A stretch of 64,000 bases of DNA from an uncultured Bacteroides sp. (GCF_910586915.1 NZ_CAJULN010000004.1:1-64000), one strand, 5' to 3'. Numbered from the stretch's first letter, positions 43,454-52,403 are shown. Notes: a model not told the origin generated them from the sequence alone. Numbers and translations: made by a program.

Positions 43454-44837
43454 ATGCTCTTCTCCTGTCATATTGTTCTTTGCCATATATCAATGTCTCG
43501 TAAAGCAATCCTGCCAGGTGCTTGCCGCCCCGGAAGTTGATATGCGTGTAGTCGTAGTTTGCCATAGAGGGTTTGGCGTGCACCATTTTCGCCATACTGC
43601 CTTCGCCGCCCATTGCTTCAAACATATTCCAGAAGGCGATACCGCTTTCGGCAGCCATGTTCTGCTGATATCGGATGAGGTTCTTCACACCGGGCATGGT
43701 ACGGAGTTCGCCGTTCTCGTTCTTGTAGTTGCGGTCGCCGACGCTCAGCAGGAGGATTCCGGCTTGCGGAAAACAAGCCTTCAAATGGTCGATAACGGCA
43801 AGAAGCCCTTTCTGATAGGGGTCGTAGTTGCGTCCGCGCTGGGTGGCGACGTTCAAGCCGTATTCAAGGATGATAAGGTCGTAAGGCCGATAGCGGTTGA
43901 ACGCCTTCATCATGTGGGGCGGGATACCGCGCAACGACAGTCCGGAGCTGCCGCGTAGTGAGAAGTTGTCGAGGATGATGCCTTGCTTTCCGTCCATCGC
44001 CAGTCCGTAGAAAAGAGTGGAGTCGGTGTGGTTCACCGTCCAACGGATGGAACCAATGTTGCCGTCCACCTGCATCTCTTGCAGACCGCCAGTGGGAGGA
44101 AGTATGTAACTCCTGTCGGTGCCTTTGTTCACGCAGGCAGTGAGACGGAGGGAGTCCTTGTTAAGGAAAAAGATGGATGCGCGCTGGCAGGTGTCGAGCA
44201 GTGAGGCGTATTTGTCCTGTCCGCGCAGCTCGACATAGGCGCCGCGACGGGGGACGAAATAGTGTCCGGAGATGCCTTGTTTCTTCTTGTCGAAATAGAC
44301 GGTATCCGTCACCGCGTGACTGCTCCATCCGCCGAAAAGGTGGCGCACCGTAGGGCGGTAGCCGCTCGTCATAGAGGTGATGGTGACGAAACCTACTCCG
44401 CAACCGCCGAACCGTTGCTGCAACATCTCGCGCAGGTCGGCAGTGAAGATGTCGGCTTCGATGAAGGAGTCGCCGAATACGGCAATACGTACCTGGCGGT
44501 CGGTGGAGTCGAGAGCTTCGGCAGAGAGACGGTCGAGTGCTTCGTAAAAAGGAGTCATGCCGCGAGAGGTGGAGTCGCTGTAGTCTTCGATGCAGGTAAG
44601 CCCTGTGCGGCAGGTATCCACAAACTCCGGTTTCACGACGGGCGGCAGAGGGATGCTGTCCGAATCGGCTGCGGCGGTATCCGCGTCCGGATAGCGGAGG
44701 TCGCTCAAAAGGTCGACACGCCGCATGGTATGTCCGTCGACGGTGATAGCAGGCAGCCAGTGAAGCCCGAGCAAAGCGGCAAATACCGTCAGCACAAGCC
44801 ACAAGGAATATGTCAGGTAGTTCTTGATTATCTTCAT
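43440..44837 (-). CDS. SGNH hydrolase-type acyltransferase partner
   Basis: A 465-residue protein from 44837 (MKIIKNYLTYSLWLVLTVFA) with one N-terminal transmembrane helix. The SGNH domain shows RIAVFGDSFIEADIFTADLR (block I), the block III-like LIILEYGLNVAT and a C-terminal His in YTHINFRGGKHLA, with an inserted beta-rich domain between (about residues 180-300) as in AlgX/AlgJ-like proteins. It is the first gene of the MBOAT-SGNH-SGNH operon, probably acting on a surface polysaccharide. Confidence 0.85.
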   Translation of the reverse strand: MKIIKNYLTYSLWLVLTVFAALLGLHWLPAITVDGHTMRRVDLLSDLRYPDADTAAADSDSIPLPPVVKPEFVDTCRTGLTCIEDYSDSTSRGMTPFYEALDRLSAEALDSTDRQVRIAVFGDSFIEADIFTADLREMLQQRFGGCGVGFVTITSMTSGYRPTVRHLFGGWSSHAVTDTVYFDKKKQGISGHYFVPRRGAYVELRGQDKYASLLDTCQRASIFFLNKDSLRLTACVNKGTDRSYILPPTGGLQEMQVDGNIGSIRWTVNHTDSTLFYGLAMDGKQGIILDNFSLRGSSGLSLRGIPPHMMKAFNRYRPYDLIILEYGLNVATQRGRNYDPYQKGLLAVIDHLKACFPQAGILLLSVGDRNYKNENGELRTMPGVKNLIRYQQNMAAESGIAFWNMFEAMGGEGSMAKMVHAKPSMANYDYTHINFRGGKHLAGLLYETLIYGKEQYDRRRAYEKE

Positions 44838-44997
44838 CTTATCTAAAAATAGGAATAGGGGATGCAAACTTAGATAAAAATGACGAAAATGCCGAACAAA
44901 AAGGAATAAAAGTCAGCAAAAGATATGGCTGATACGCATTTGCAGAAGTCAATCACGTTGCCGACGAACGATGCTACCGCTTGCCCGGAAAGAGGGA

Positions 44998-46326
44998 CTA
45001 CGGTATCGCTTCCAAATACATCTCTTTAAGATTCAGAATAACTTTCGAGAACCTCTCCAACAGGTTCACGCCGATAACTCCGTCTTCTCCGCCGTTCAAT
45101 AAGGCGGTATTCTCCGGCTGGCCGGTATGCAGGCCGATACCCGTGTTCACTACCACGGAATCGAGAACGGCAACCCCGTTTCCTATAGCAAACTCCATCG
45201 AAGGCAATGTATAGCTACGGGTAACGGATACACCGCCCACTCCGGCAAGGCGCAAAGAGTCGGGCGTAGCCACAGCTTGTACCTTTTCCTTGTGACGGGC
45301 ATACCAAGCGGGCGACAAGGTAGTGTGATAGATGCCTGTATCAAAGTGAAAACAGAGCGGTGTTCCCTCTTTACTGACGGTGGTCAGACGCAGGTTCTCA
45401 CCGTCTGTACGTATCAGATTGCTTTCATTGTACGGACGCTGCGCAGGCGTCTCGGGGATGACGAACTCACGGCGTACAAAGTCGAAGTGTATCTCCTGCA
45501 TACGCAACATGACGGGAAGCCCGATGACCGGCGGAAGTTGTCGGCCGATGCTGTCCGCCTTTGCATGACCTGTCTGAATATCTACCACAAGAAAAGGTAC
45601 ATTGGTCCATGTCGTGCTGCCGATTCGCAGGGTGTCGCATAGGGCGTACCGGCCTTGTTGCAGGCCAATACCTGCCACCGACATATGGGCCTCCAATAAG
45701 CGGAGACCACATCTGCGTGCCTGCTGCGAAGATATTGTATTGACTCCTGCACCGGTATCGAAACACAGGCTACTTTCCTGCCCGTTGAGGTGACCGTCCA
45801 TACGTAGCAGTCCCGTCCCTTTATCTATCGTCATCGGAATGCGGTATTCGCCTGCCGTATGCTGAGGTTGGCAGATGGCGCCGCAAGTTGCATAGGCACG
45901 GTATTGTTGCGACAGGGTACGGTAGACATCGGTTTGTGTGCTGTCCAGTCCTTGCGCTGTCAGTTGGTCGTAGAGGCTTTGCAGCAGTCCGGCGGCGTCA
46001 GCATAGTGGCCGGCACGTGCCAGATTCACTCCCATCAGCATAGCCATGCTCAACGTATTCGCTCCCAATTCTTGCTGATGATTGTTCAGCAGTTCTCCCA
46101 ATACTATGCATACCGAGTCGGGACGGTTGAAGTAATGATGGGTCATACCGACAGCCATCTGACGAAGCAAAGGGGTAACGGAATCTGCCGGAGTAGCTTT
46201 CAACTCGCGGGCAAGGTCGAACCAACGGCTTTCGTTCATCAAACTGCCGATGCGTTGGTCGACGTTCTGTGCCTGGAGTGTGAACGAAAGGAACAGACAG
46301 GCTAAAAGGATGAGTTTCTTTGACAT
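44998..46326 (-). CDS. Exported retropepsin-like aspartic protease family protein
   Basis: A 442-residue protein with a signal peptide (LILLACLFLSFTLQAQN). The N-terminal 150 residues are helical and TPR-like. Two pepsin/retropepsin lobes follow, each with its own Asp motif: CFDTGAGVNTIS at about 193 and HFDTGIYHTTLS at about 330. Two active-site Asp in one chain imply a self-contained, single-chain protease fold in the periplasm. The gene is 160 bp upstream of the SGNH gene and probably an independent unit. Confidence 0.82.
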   Translation of the reverse strand: MSKKLILLACLFLSFTLQAQNVDQRIGSLMNESRWFDLARELKATPADSVTPLLRQMAVGMTHHYFNRPDSVCIVLGELLNNHQQELGANTLSMAMLMGVNLARAGHYADAAGLLQSLYDQLTAQGLDSTQTDVYRTLSQQYRAYATCGAICQPQHTAGEYRIPMTIDKGTGLLRMDGHLNGQESSLCFDTGAGVNTISSQQARRCGLRLLEAHMSVAGIGLQQGRYALCDTLRIGSTTWTNVPFLVVDIQTGHAKADSIGRQLPPVIGLPVMLRMQEIHFDFVRREFVIPETPAQRPYNESNLIRTDGENLRLTTVSKEGTPLCFHFDTGIYHTTLSPAWYARHKEKVQAVATPDSLRLAGVGGVSVTRSYTLPSMEFAIGNGVAVLDSVVVNTGIGLHTGQPENTALLNGGEDGVIGVNLLERFSKVILNLKEMYLEAIP

Positions 46327-46358
46327 ATTTAGGTGTTTTAGTGTGATAATTATAGGTG

Positions 46359-46847
46359 TTATGTCAGTTTGTGAACAGGCACTACTTTTATACCCAAACT
46401 TGCGAGTGTCTTAGCTTGTCGAGACTGTGGAAGTATATATCCTCCCTTTGTATGAACCCAAACAAAGGATACAGATGCTTTGGGCAAGGCCCACAATTGC
46501 GGTGCTTTATTCTTCAGCCATGCTTTTAACCAAGAAAACTTTGCTTCAATTGTTGCAACCTCGGAAGTATAGGCAGGGTGTACTTCAATATAACATACTT
46601 TTCCATCATAACCAATTGCATAGTCCCAACGGTTATCTTCCGGATATAGTTTCTTAACGGCACTGTCAATATCAACACTTCCATCTATTTTTATCGGCTC
46701 AGAGGCAATCACCTTTCCTGTTTCACTCTTTTTTAAGGCTTGAAGCCCTTTACAATAAGCAGATGATATTTCTGAGGTATTCTCCACTGCATGCTGAAAG
46801 GGAGATTTCGGCTTTGCCGACAGTTGTCTTTTATTCGTTCGCGCCAT
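46359..46847 (-). CDS. Nuclease-like partner of the AAA ATPase (unassigned family)
   Basis: A 162-residue protein without a signal peptide. The core WDYAIGYDGKVCYIEVHPAY at about residues 87-106 has the strand-Asp, strand-Glu-x-His pattern reminiscent of a PD-(D/E)xK-type nuclease with Lys replaced by His. EAKFSWLKAWLKNKAP and SFVWVHTKGGYILP follow, with a basic N-terminus. The start overlaps the upstream ATPase gene by 17 bp, so the two must be made together. Nuclease function is inferred from motif shape only; it could also be a DNA-binding partner. Confidence 0.6.
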   Translation of the reverse strand: MARTNKRQLSAKPKSPFQHAVENTSEISSAYCKGLQALKKSETGKVIASEPIKIDGSVDIDSAVKKLYPEDNRWDYAIGYDGKVCYIEVHPAYTSEVATIEAKFSWLKAWLKNKAPQLWALPKASVSFVWVHTKGGYILPQSRQAKTLASLGIKVVPVHKLT

Positions 46848-47991
46848 ATCTCATCATATATTTAGAAACGACATCCGAAGCTTTACTTGCAAACTGAGAC
46901 AATCCTCCCCATTCAGACTCTTCAATATTCTCGCTCGCTATATTAAGTGAACTTATATCAAACGTTTTTACTCCGCTTAAAGTATGCGCAAAATAATATG
47001 TTTTCATTTCACGATTAGTGATTCCTTGAAATATTTTGCTAACGTTGCTATTGGGGGATATTTCAAACAAGTCACACAAAGCTTGTTGTTGTATATTCGG
47101 GGGAAATTGCTGAATAAGCCTATAAGCCCATGCAAACTCAAGCATAACAGATGAATGAGTGGAAACAACAACCTTATATCCAAATTTAATAAATTCCAAT
47201 ATCTGCATGATTACACTCTGTATAGCTTTAGGATGCAATCCCATTTCAGGCTCTTCAATAATTATATATTCATATTGTTCACGATTAATTGTTTTTATTA
47301 CAGGTCCGGTAAGGCAATATATCGCCATTAACAAGGGCATAAATTCTTTTTGTCCGGCACTCCATGTCATAAACGGCAAACTACTGTCGCCTACTTTCAT
47401 CCGCATTTTTTTTTGCCCGGATTGTTCATCTATTACCACTTGTCCTCCATGAAATATAGTATCATCGAACGACTTCTTTACCCCCCCCTTCAATCTGTAA
47501 TTCAATGGAAATATTGTTTGCTCGTTTCCCATACCATTTTGAAAAAACAAGCGCAGAGTTTCACTGAAATTACGAAGAACATAGGGCGAGGAAATATCAT
47601 ATTCCATAAAATTCTTAGGACGTCCATCCGAAATTGATAAAATTCTTTGTGCCGGTATATAGAATACCTTTTCCCCTACATCTTCACCAACTTTGAGAAG
47701 AAAGTTCTTTTTATAGTTTTTTCCATCCGCCTCTACCAATGTTTCCTTTTTCCACATTGTAGAAAGACAATCGCCAAAATAGTAATTGAGTATTTTATCA
47801 GGTTGTTTGTCTATAACATAATTATATCTCGTTAAGGTCTGTACTATATGTTTTTGATCAACCAATAGTTTCAACATCTGAAGGAATAATGTTTTACCAC
47901 TAGCCTGTGGTCCTAATAAAATAGTAAGATCTCCCAATTGGATGTTCAGACTCTTGATAGGACCAAAATTTGTAAGTTTCATACACTCCAT
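46831..47991 (-). CDS. AAA (AAA_21/OLD-like) ATPase of a two-gene module
   Basis: A 386-residue ABC/SMC-like ATPase. KLTNFGPIKSLNIQLGDLTI leads into Walker A GPQASGKT. A helical insert follows, then the signature-like WSAGQKEFMPLL, Walker B YIIIEEPEMGLHPKAIQSVI and the H-loop VVVSTHSSVMLEF. This is the layout of AAA_21/AAA_15 ATPases found in defence systems such as AbiL, Septu and OLD proteins. The start could also be Met at 47982. A well-formed promoter precedes it. Its partner is the nuclease-like gene overlapping its 3' end. Confidence 0.85.
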   Translation of the reverse strand: MECMKLTNFGPIKSLNIQLGDLTILLGPQASGKTLFLQMLKLLVDQKHIVQTLTRYNYVIDKQPDKILNYYFGDCLSTMWKKETLVEADGKNYKKNFLLKVGEDVGEKVFYIPAQRILSISDGRPKNFMEYDISSPYVLRNFSETLRLFFQNGMGNEQTIFPLNYRLKGGVKKSFDDTIFHGGQVVIDEQSGQKKMRMKVGDSSLPFMTWSAGQKEFMPLLMAIYCLTGPVIKTINREQYEYIIIEEPEMGLHPKAIQSVIMQILEFIKFGYKVVVSTHSSVMLEFAWAYRLIQQFPPNIQQQALCDLFEISPNSNVSKIFQGITNREMKTYYFAHTLSGVKTFDISSLNIASENIEESEWGGLSQFASKASDVVSKYMMRYGANE

Positions 47992-48016
47992 TTTTCTATA
48001 ATTGTTTTTATACATA

Positions 48017-48047
48017 CAAAAGTAGGTCATATTAGTCTAAAACACAA
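48017..48047 (-). promoter_or_regulatory. Predicted promoter of the ATPase-nuclease module
   Basis: On the minus strand, TTG (48045-48047), a 20-bp spacer and TACTTTTG (48017-48024) match the Bacteroides consensus. The ATPase start codon is 26 bp downstream. Confidence 0.6.
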
Positions 48048-48051
48048 GGTT

Positions 48052-48099
48052 CTCAGAGTTATTTTATACTTTCTGTGAAAAATATAAAATAGCCCTGAG
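48052..48099 (-). terminator. Hairpin ending the GIY-YIG/51-aa unit
   Basis: A 17-bp stem with two mismatches pairs 48052-48068 with 48083-48099. It lies between the 51-aa ORF stop and the ATPase promoter. The T tract is weak, so termination is probable rather than certain. Confidence 0.5.
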
Positions 48100-48144
48100 A
48101 CTCTAATTGTTTTGATATTAATGAATTCTATGATTATTCTGGAT

Positions 48145-48300
48145 TTATGCCATTAACAAATCTTGCAACCATAGATGAAAACTATCAACTTCTGAACATT
48201 CTCCACCTATTATGTCTATGTAGTTGATAGCATAAGACAAATCTACTTCATATCCATAAAAGTCTCTTAAATCCTGTATTAATCCTTCCGGCGTTATCAT
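48145..48300 (-). CDS. 51-aa acidic protein
   Basis: A short ORF starting MITPEGLIQDLRDFYGYEVD and ending in SFHLWLQDLLMA. It is strongly acidic with no signal peptide. It follows the GIY-YIG gene by 28 bp on the same strand and precedes a hairpin, consistent with the last gene of that unit. The amphipathic, acidic character would suit an antitoxin or a DNA mimic, but no homologue was recognised. Confidence 0.5.
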   Translation of the reverse strand: MITPEGLIQDLRDFYGYEVDLSYAINYIDIIGGECSEVDSFHLWLQDLLMA

Positions 48301-48328
48301 AATAAATACTTATTATTGGCTACATGAA

Positions 48329-48886
48329 TCAACCATTAAAGTTAGTCTTATTTCGCAAAGTTTTTAATAGTGCTCTGTATTCTCTATTTATCGGATTCTT
48401 ATTTCCTGATATATTTAGTGGTGGATTATAATCATTTATAAATTCTTGTTCAAGATTCTCTATTTGTTCCTTTTTTCTATTTTCCACACTATAAAATAAT
48501 AACAAATTTTCCCTCATCCATTGTGACAGTGTTTCTTCATCATTTTCATTGAATTTAGTTTTTCCATTGGCAGGATTATTCTTATCTCTTGGTATTTTAG
48601 GAAAGCCCATAAGACTACCAAGAGATTTGCGAAGAGTTGATCTTCCCGCATTCTTGCCTATGAAATGCTGTTGGTAGTCACGTTTTCTAATACTTACGGT
48701 ACTAATGCCGGTATATATTATTGGGTAATGATTGTTATTATGATCTATATAGTGGAATTTGGGACTTACTTCTATTGAAGGTAGTTGAGAAGCAGTTCGT
48801 AGAACAATTAAGTAATTTCCCGGAAAATCAGGAAGACTCGACTGACAGTCCTTCATGGGATCAAAGATTTTGAATAAATTATTCAT
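48329..48886 (-). CDS. GIY-YIG nuclease-like protein
   Basis: A 185-residue protein with a GIY-YIG-like core: GNYLIVLR (first strand), PIIYTGISTVSIRKRDYQQH (second motif with the conserved Arg), AGRSTLRKSLGSLMG and a late Glu in NLEQEFINDYNPPLNI. Similar domains cut DNA in restriction, repair and anti-phage proteins. The first Tyr motif is degenerate (Asn-Tyr), so activity is uncertain. It starts 15 bp after the stop of the 674-aa gene, so the two are likely co-transcribed. Confidence 0.7.
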   Translation of the reverse strand: MNNLFKIFDPMKDCQSSLPDFPGNYLIVLRTASQLPSIEVSPKFHYIDHNNNHYPIIYTGISTVSIRKRDYQQHFIGKNAGRSTLRKSLGSLMGFPKIPRDKNNPANGKTKFNENDEETLSQWMRENLLLFYSVENRKKEQIENLEQEFINDYNPPLNISGNKNPINREYRALLKTLRNKTNFNG

Positions 48887-48901
48887 GATTTCGATATTTA
48901 T

Positions 48902-50926
48902 TTAGACAGTTAATATACCTAATTCTTTTAAAGTCAAAATATCACTTCTATAATATGGATTTTTAATATTTTTACCAACGGGAGTAGCAGAATTGTATAT
49001 CAATCGTTTAGGTAACAGTTCTACACATTCGGAAGGTATTAGAAAGTATTCTGTAGAATCAACATTAGTACCTACGACCTGGTTCCCTTTTAAACCTAAC
49101 AACGAATGTTCTGAGATATATTCTGTAGAATATAATTTTATGAATGTATCATTATTATATAATGAGAGAGTTGCAATGTATGTTTCTTCACTAATAACAT
49201 ATATACCTTTTAAACAATCCTGTGAATAGCATCCATTGGAATATATTTTTTCTCTTTTTTTCTCTTGTAATACTCTGACTGGTATTTTATTGACACTTCC
49301 ATGTTCATAGCATTGTAGTACAAATTTATCTATATCGGGATTTATAGAAATACTTTTAATGATATTGTTTTCAGAGAGTAGTTTGTCTGTAATGATATAT
49401 GTTCCATCTTCATATAAAGATAGAAAAAAATTGTTCCGTTGGAGTTCTATTTCGGTTTGGCTGGAAATAGATGAATAAATATTATCTTCCGTTTCTTCTA
49501 TGTCTTCTACTTCAAAATCTTCGTCCTCCTCTCTTCTATTTTCATATTCTTCAGAAAAATACAACATTTTATCAATATCACTTAGCAAATTGATGAATTC
49601 CTCTTTGTTTTCAAGCAATTTGTAACCATAAATGATACAGGTAATCGCACTTAACACCTGTGGTTGCATATCAATGTATGAGTGTATGTTTTGACTATTT
49701 GTATTTTTAGGCTCATTAAGTAAAGAATACAGAACACTAAAAGCATCATCATTTATTTTTTCTTCAATTTTATGTGAAAGTTCATACATTTGTACAATGT
49801 TATTTACAATTCTCTTTCGTTCCATTTTTACTCTATAAGCTAATATCCCTTGAAATGCTTTTAGGCATTTATCTTTGATGCTTTGAAGTGCTTCATTAGG
49901 TGTGCTTGTGGAAAAGCTATCATATAGTATTTTACAAGTTTCTTTATAAAAAGAGAGATTTTCGCTAAAAAAGCAAGGATCTATTTCAAATAAAGCAAAT
50001 AAAGTTGACATTTCTGAAATAGTTTTTTCAGCACAGATAAGAGTTTCTTTATATTGGGAAATTGAATTTGTTTGAAGAATTTCAATTGCTTTTTGAAGTC
50101 CTTCGTATTTTTTCAATTTGGGAAGTTTTTTGGCTTCACAAAGTTTGAATGCACGCGCCCAGTCGATTAAGCGAATCATCAAATTTGCAAATTCTGCTAA
50201 TTCATCTAAATTTTCTTTCTGAATTAATATATATTTGTATGTTTTATCCAAATATCTAATATAGTTTGCAATCCATTTGTTGTTTTTACTTTGGTATAAG
50301 TTTATTATATTTTTCAATTGTACGTTCGTGGGAAGGTAAATTATATCATAAAAATATTTTTTTACAAGTCCTTCTTTATTGATAATTTTAAATAGAATAG
50401 TTTCATCTATCCATGCAATGTTTATTACATTATTAGCATTTTGAATATTAGTTTCCATATAGTCAGTACCAGCTTTTTTTGCTACTTGCAATATGAGACT
50501 CTTTTGTTTTCTATCAATAGAATTTATTCTACATTTTATTGGAGTTTCTTTATTTTTCAGATTAGATGGAAGTTGCTCATATAGACGATGGACTAATCCA
50601 TACTTATCTTTTAATACAGAAAAAGGAGTTCCTTCCATATCTATACTCTCTTTTACATAATTAAAATCATATTCTTCTTTTTCTTTGTACAATTCATACA
50701 AAACAGAAAGTTTGTCTTCTATAAATATATGGGAACCATATGAATCAACACCTCTATACTCACATCTTATGATATTTTTCTCCGTTTTTTGATATATTTC
50801 AAAAGGAAGCATTTTTATCCAACATTCTTTATTATCAATGACTATTACATAATAGTAATTACCTCTTGTTTCGGCAATTCTTTCTACCATAAAGTTGTAA
50901 CTTAATCCTTTTTCAAATGTCGTCAT
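48902..50926 (-). CDS. Large unrecognised protein of the AT-rich island
   Basis: A 674-residue cytoplasmic protein with no recognised family. The N-terminal 60 residues (GLSYNFMVERIAETRGNYYY) look like a small beta-barrel; RCRINSIDRKQKSLIL-type OB-like strands appear near 145. The middle (about 200-450) is helical. A highly acidic stretch lies at about 475-495 (NRREEDEDFEVEDIEETEDN), and the C-terminal 180 residues are beta-rich. Codon use and AT content differ from the flanking efflux and polysaccharide genes, pointing to horizontal acquisition. It precedes the GIY-YIG gene by 15 bp; a defence or antagonism role is a hypothesis. Confidence 0.75.
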   Translation of the reverse strand: MTTFEKGLSYNFMVERIAETRGNYYYVIVIDNKECWIKMLPFEIYQKTEKNIIRCEYRGVDSYGSHIFIEDKLSVLYELYKEKEEYDFNYVKESIDMEGTPFSVLKDKYGLVHRLYEQLPSNLKNKETPIKCRINSIDRKQKSLILQVAKKAGTDYMETNIQNANNVINIAWIDETILFKIINKEGLVKKYFYDIIYLPTNVQLKNIINLYQSKNNKWIANYIRYLDKTYKYILIQKENLDELAEFANLMIRLIDWARAFKLCEAKKLPKLKKYEGLQKAIEILQTNSISQYKETLICAEKTISEMSTLFALFEIDPCFFSENLSFYKETCKILYDSFSTSTPNEALQSIKDKCLKAFQGILAYRVKMERKRIVNNIVQMYELSHKIEEKINDDAFSVLYSLLNEPKNTNSQNIHSYIDMQPQVLSAITCIIYGYKLLENKEEFINLLSDIDKMLYFSEEYENRREEDEDFEVEDIEETEDNIYSSISSQTEIELQRNNFFLSLYEDGTYIITDKLLSENNIIKSISINPDIDKFVLQCYEHGSVNKIPVRVLQEKKREKIYSNGCYSQDCLKGIYVISEETYIATLSLYNNDTFIKLYSTEYISEHSLLGLKGNQVVGTNVDSTEYFLIPSECVELLPKRLIYNSATPVGKNIKNPYYRSDILTLKELGILTV

Positions 50927-51114
50927 AGTGATTTTAGTATTTCGATTTAATATTATAAAAAGAAAGTGTGGCGCCTATCATCTATCTCACTAAAAGCTAC
51001 ACTTTCATCAATAAACATATGTATGATATATGCCCCAACCTGTCATGTTGGAACTCTGCAAAGCTACAAAAAAGTTATTGATTATCAAACACAAAAGGGG
51101 ATATTGCATTTTTC

Positions 51115-51243
51115 TCAGTAATCATTTTTTTTCGTTATCAACTCATCAACATCTATCTGTGCGTCATAGATTTCAGGTGGATAGGCAATCTCATCTATGC
51201 CTTTCAAAATATCATTCCTATTTTTATAAAAATTGTTACTCAT
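51115..51243 (-). CDS. Possible 42-aa protein
   Basis: ORF starting MSNNFYKNRNDILKGIDEIA and ending in DELITKKNDY, acidic and soluble. It lies 189 bp upstream of the 674-aa gene on the same strand. The composition resembles a real protein, but there is no family match and no independent support. Confidence 0.3.
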   Translation of the reverse strand: MSNNFYKNRNDILKGIDEIAYPPEIYDAQIDVDELITKKNDY

Positions 51244-51837
51244 GACTTATTCTGTCTTTTCAAACGGTTATTACAGGAGAATTTACTATCACATATTTCA
51301 TTTTCTGCGGACAAATATAGCGAGACTGAGCGACAAAGTGTGTCGTTATGTGGAAATCTTGATGATTTCTTCTCACCGTTATCAACTTTAACTTATATCA
51401 ACCTTCCCCCTAAAATAACAAAAGAAAAACTTGCTAATCTACAATATTTACATAATATTGTAATCGTCCAAATCGTACACCTAAACAATACTCTTATGAA
51501 AGCACGAATCAAACCGGGCACTCCTGCCATTATCCTCTCAGGACCGCTCACGGTCTTAATGTGCACCGGGAACGACTGCTTGTTCATCTTCTCTTTTGCT
51601 GCTATCTGTACAATTAACGTTATATATCACATTGACAAGCATTTGGAGTTCCCATCTGTTTCTTGCGATGGAAACGGTCGTATCCATGCATGGAAACAGT
51701 CGTGTCAACGTATGGAAACGAGTGTGTCAATGTATGGAAACGGTCGTGTCAATGCGACGACACAGACATTTCGCATAAAGCAACCAACCGTTTCCTATAT
51801 AGATAATGATTGCAATATTATCACACTATAAAAACGA
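51244..51837. other. Gene-poor spacer with palindrome
   Basis: No supported gene in about 590 bp. TACAATATT (51440-51448) and AATATTGTA (51454-51462) form a perfect 9-bp inverted repeat with a 5-bp centre, operator-like. A 22-bp tandem array follows at 51668-51755. A 163-codon ORF on the plus strand reads through the array, whose period is not a multiple of 3, and is rejected. Confidence 0.5.
51668..51755. repeat. Four 22-bp tandem repeats
   Basis: Units starting ATGGAAAC at 51668, 51690, 51712 and 51734 with consensus ATGGAAACGGTCGTGTCAAT plus 2 bp. The period is exactly 22 bp with no spacers. The array is different in sequence from the one at 39831-39940 but has the same period. Confidence 0.75.
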
Positions 51838-52018
51838 ATGTTTGTGTTTGCCATAGCCGTCTCCGTCTGTATGCATCTCCTGATTGATGATTATGCAATC
51901 AAAGTGTCATGTATCGGTTTGACAAATCTGATACTGGCCTTAGCCACCTTAGCGTATATGTATATTTCAGGAAACGGTAAACCGAAGCAACTCACGGAGC
52001 AAAAGGCTAACAAACGAC

Positions 52019-52066
52019 AGAAGTGCCCCTCAAAAGTCAGATACAAGACTTTTGAGAGGCACTTCT
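52019..52066 (-). terminator. Strong terminator of the efflux operon
   Basis: A 20-bp stem with one mismatch pairs 52019-52038 with 52047-52066, loop 8 nt. It lies 29 bp past the stop codon of the PII-like gene that ends the efflux operon. The following sequence is only moderately T-rich on the minus strand. Confidence 0.65.
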
Positions 52067-52094
52067 CATCTCCACCGGACGAAGAACTATCCCG

Positions 52095-52388
52095 TTAAAT
52101 CGTCCGTTCGATACCCCATACAAAGGCGCGCAAGCCTAACTGTTCGGTCTCCAAGTCCATCCGGTGCAGCGCGTCCAGCAGCGGGTCTACCTTCGTATCC
52201 TCCACCACCGTGATGATGGCGGAACACATACTGGGCCATGCGTGGCTGCCGTAATGCGGTTCGCCTGTCTTGGAGCCGCGTCCCTGCACCTTATCCAAAT
52301 ACGTAAATCCACGGCAACCCATACGGTCGAGCAATGCTATGATGCGCTCGTAATAAGCCTGGTCGAATGTTATTAATATAGATTTCAT
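52095..52388 (-). CDS. PII-like/DUF3240-type small protein of the efflux operon
   Basis: A 97-residue protein with a ferredoxin-like PII pattern: MKSILITFDQAYYERIIALL, RGFTYLDKVQGRGSKTGEPH (T-loop-like) and SAIITVVEDTKVDPLLDALH. It follows the RND gene by 15 bp in the same orientation. Small PII-like proteins occur with metal and drug RND pumps and may modulate the transporter by ligand binding; the ligand here is unknown. Confidence 0.7.
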   Translation of the reverse strand: MKSILITFDQAYYERIIALLDRMGCRGFTYLDKVQGRGSKTGEPHYGSHAWPSMCSAIITVVEDTKVDPLLDALHRMDLETEQLGLRAFVWGIERTI

Positions 52389-52403
52389 TGCGTTTCGTTC
52401 TAT

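Noticed and set aside
42620..43540. 306-codon ORF antisense to the SGNH gene
   Set aside because: Shadow of a GC-richer coding region; the SGNH motifs GDSH, GTNES and DHVH are on the minus strand.
51340..51831. 163-aa ORF on the plus strand
   Set aside because: It reads through a 22-bp tandem array, whose period does not preserve frame, so the translation is not repetitive as a real repeat protein would be.
51838..52098. 86-aa ORF with two hydrophobic segments
   Set aside because: Its C-terminal third is the translation of the efflux operon terminator hairpin. The N-terminal hydrophobic part is suggestive, but no start signal or homologue supports it.
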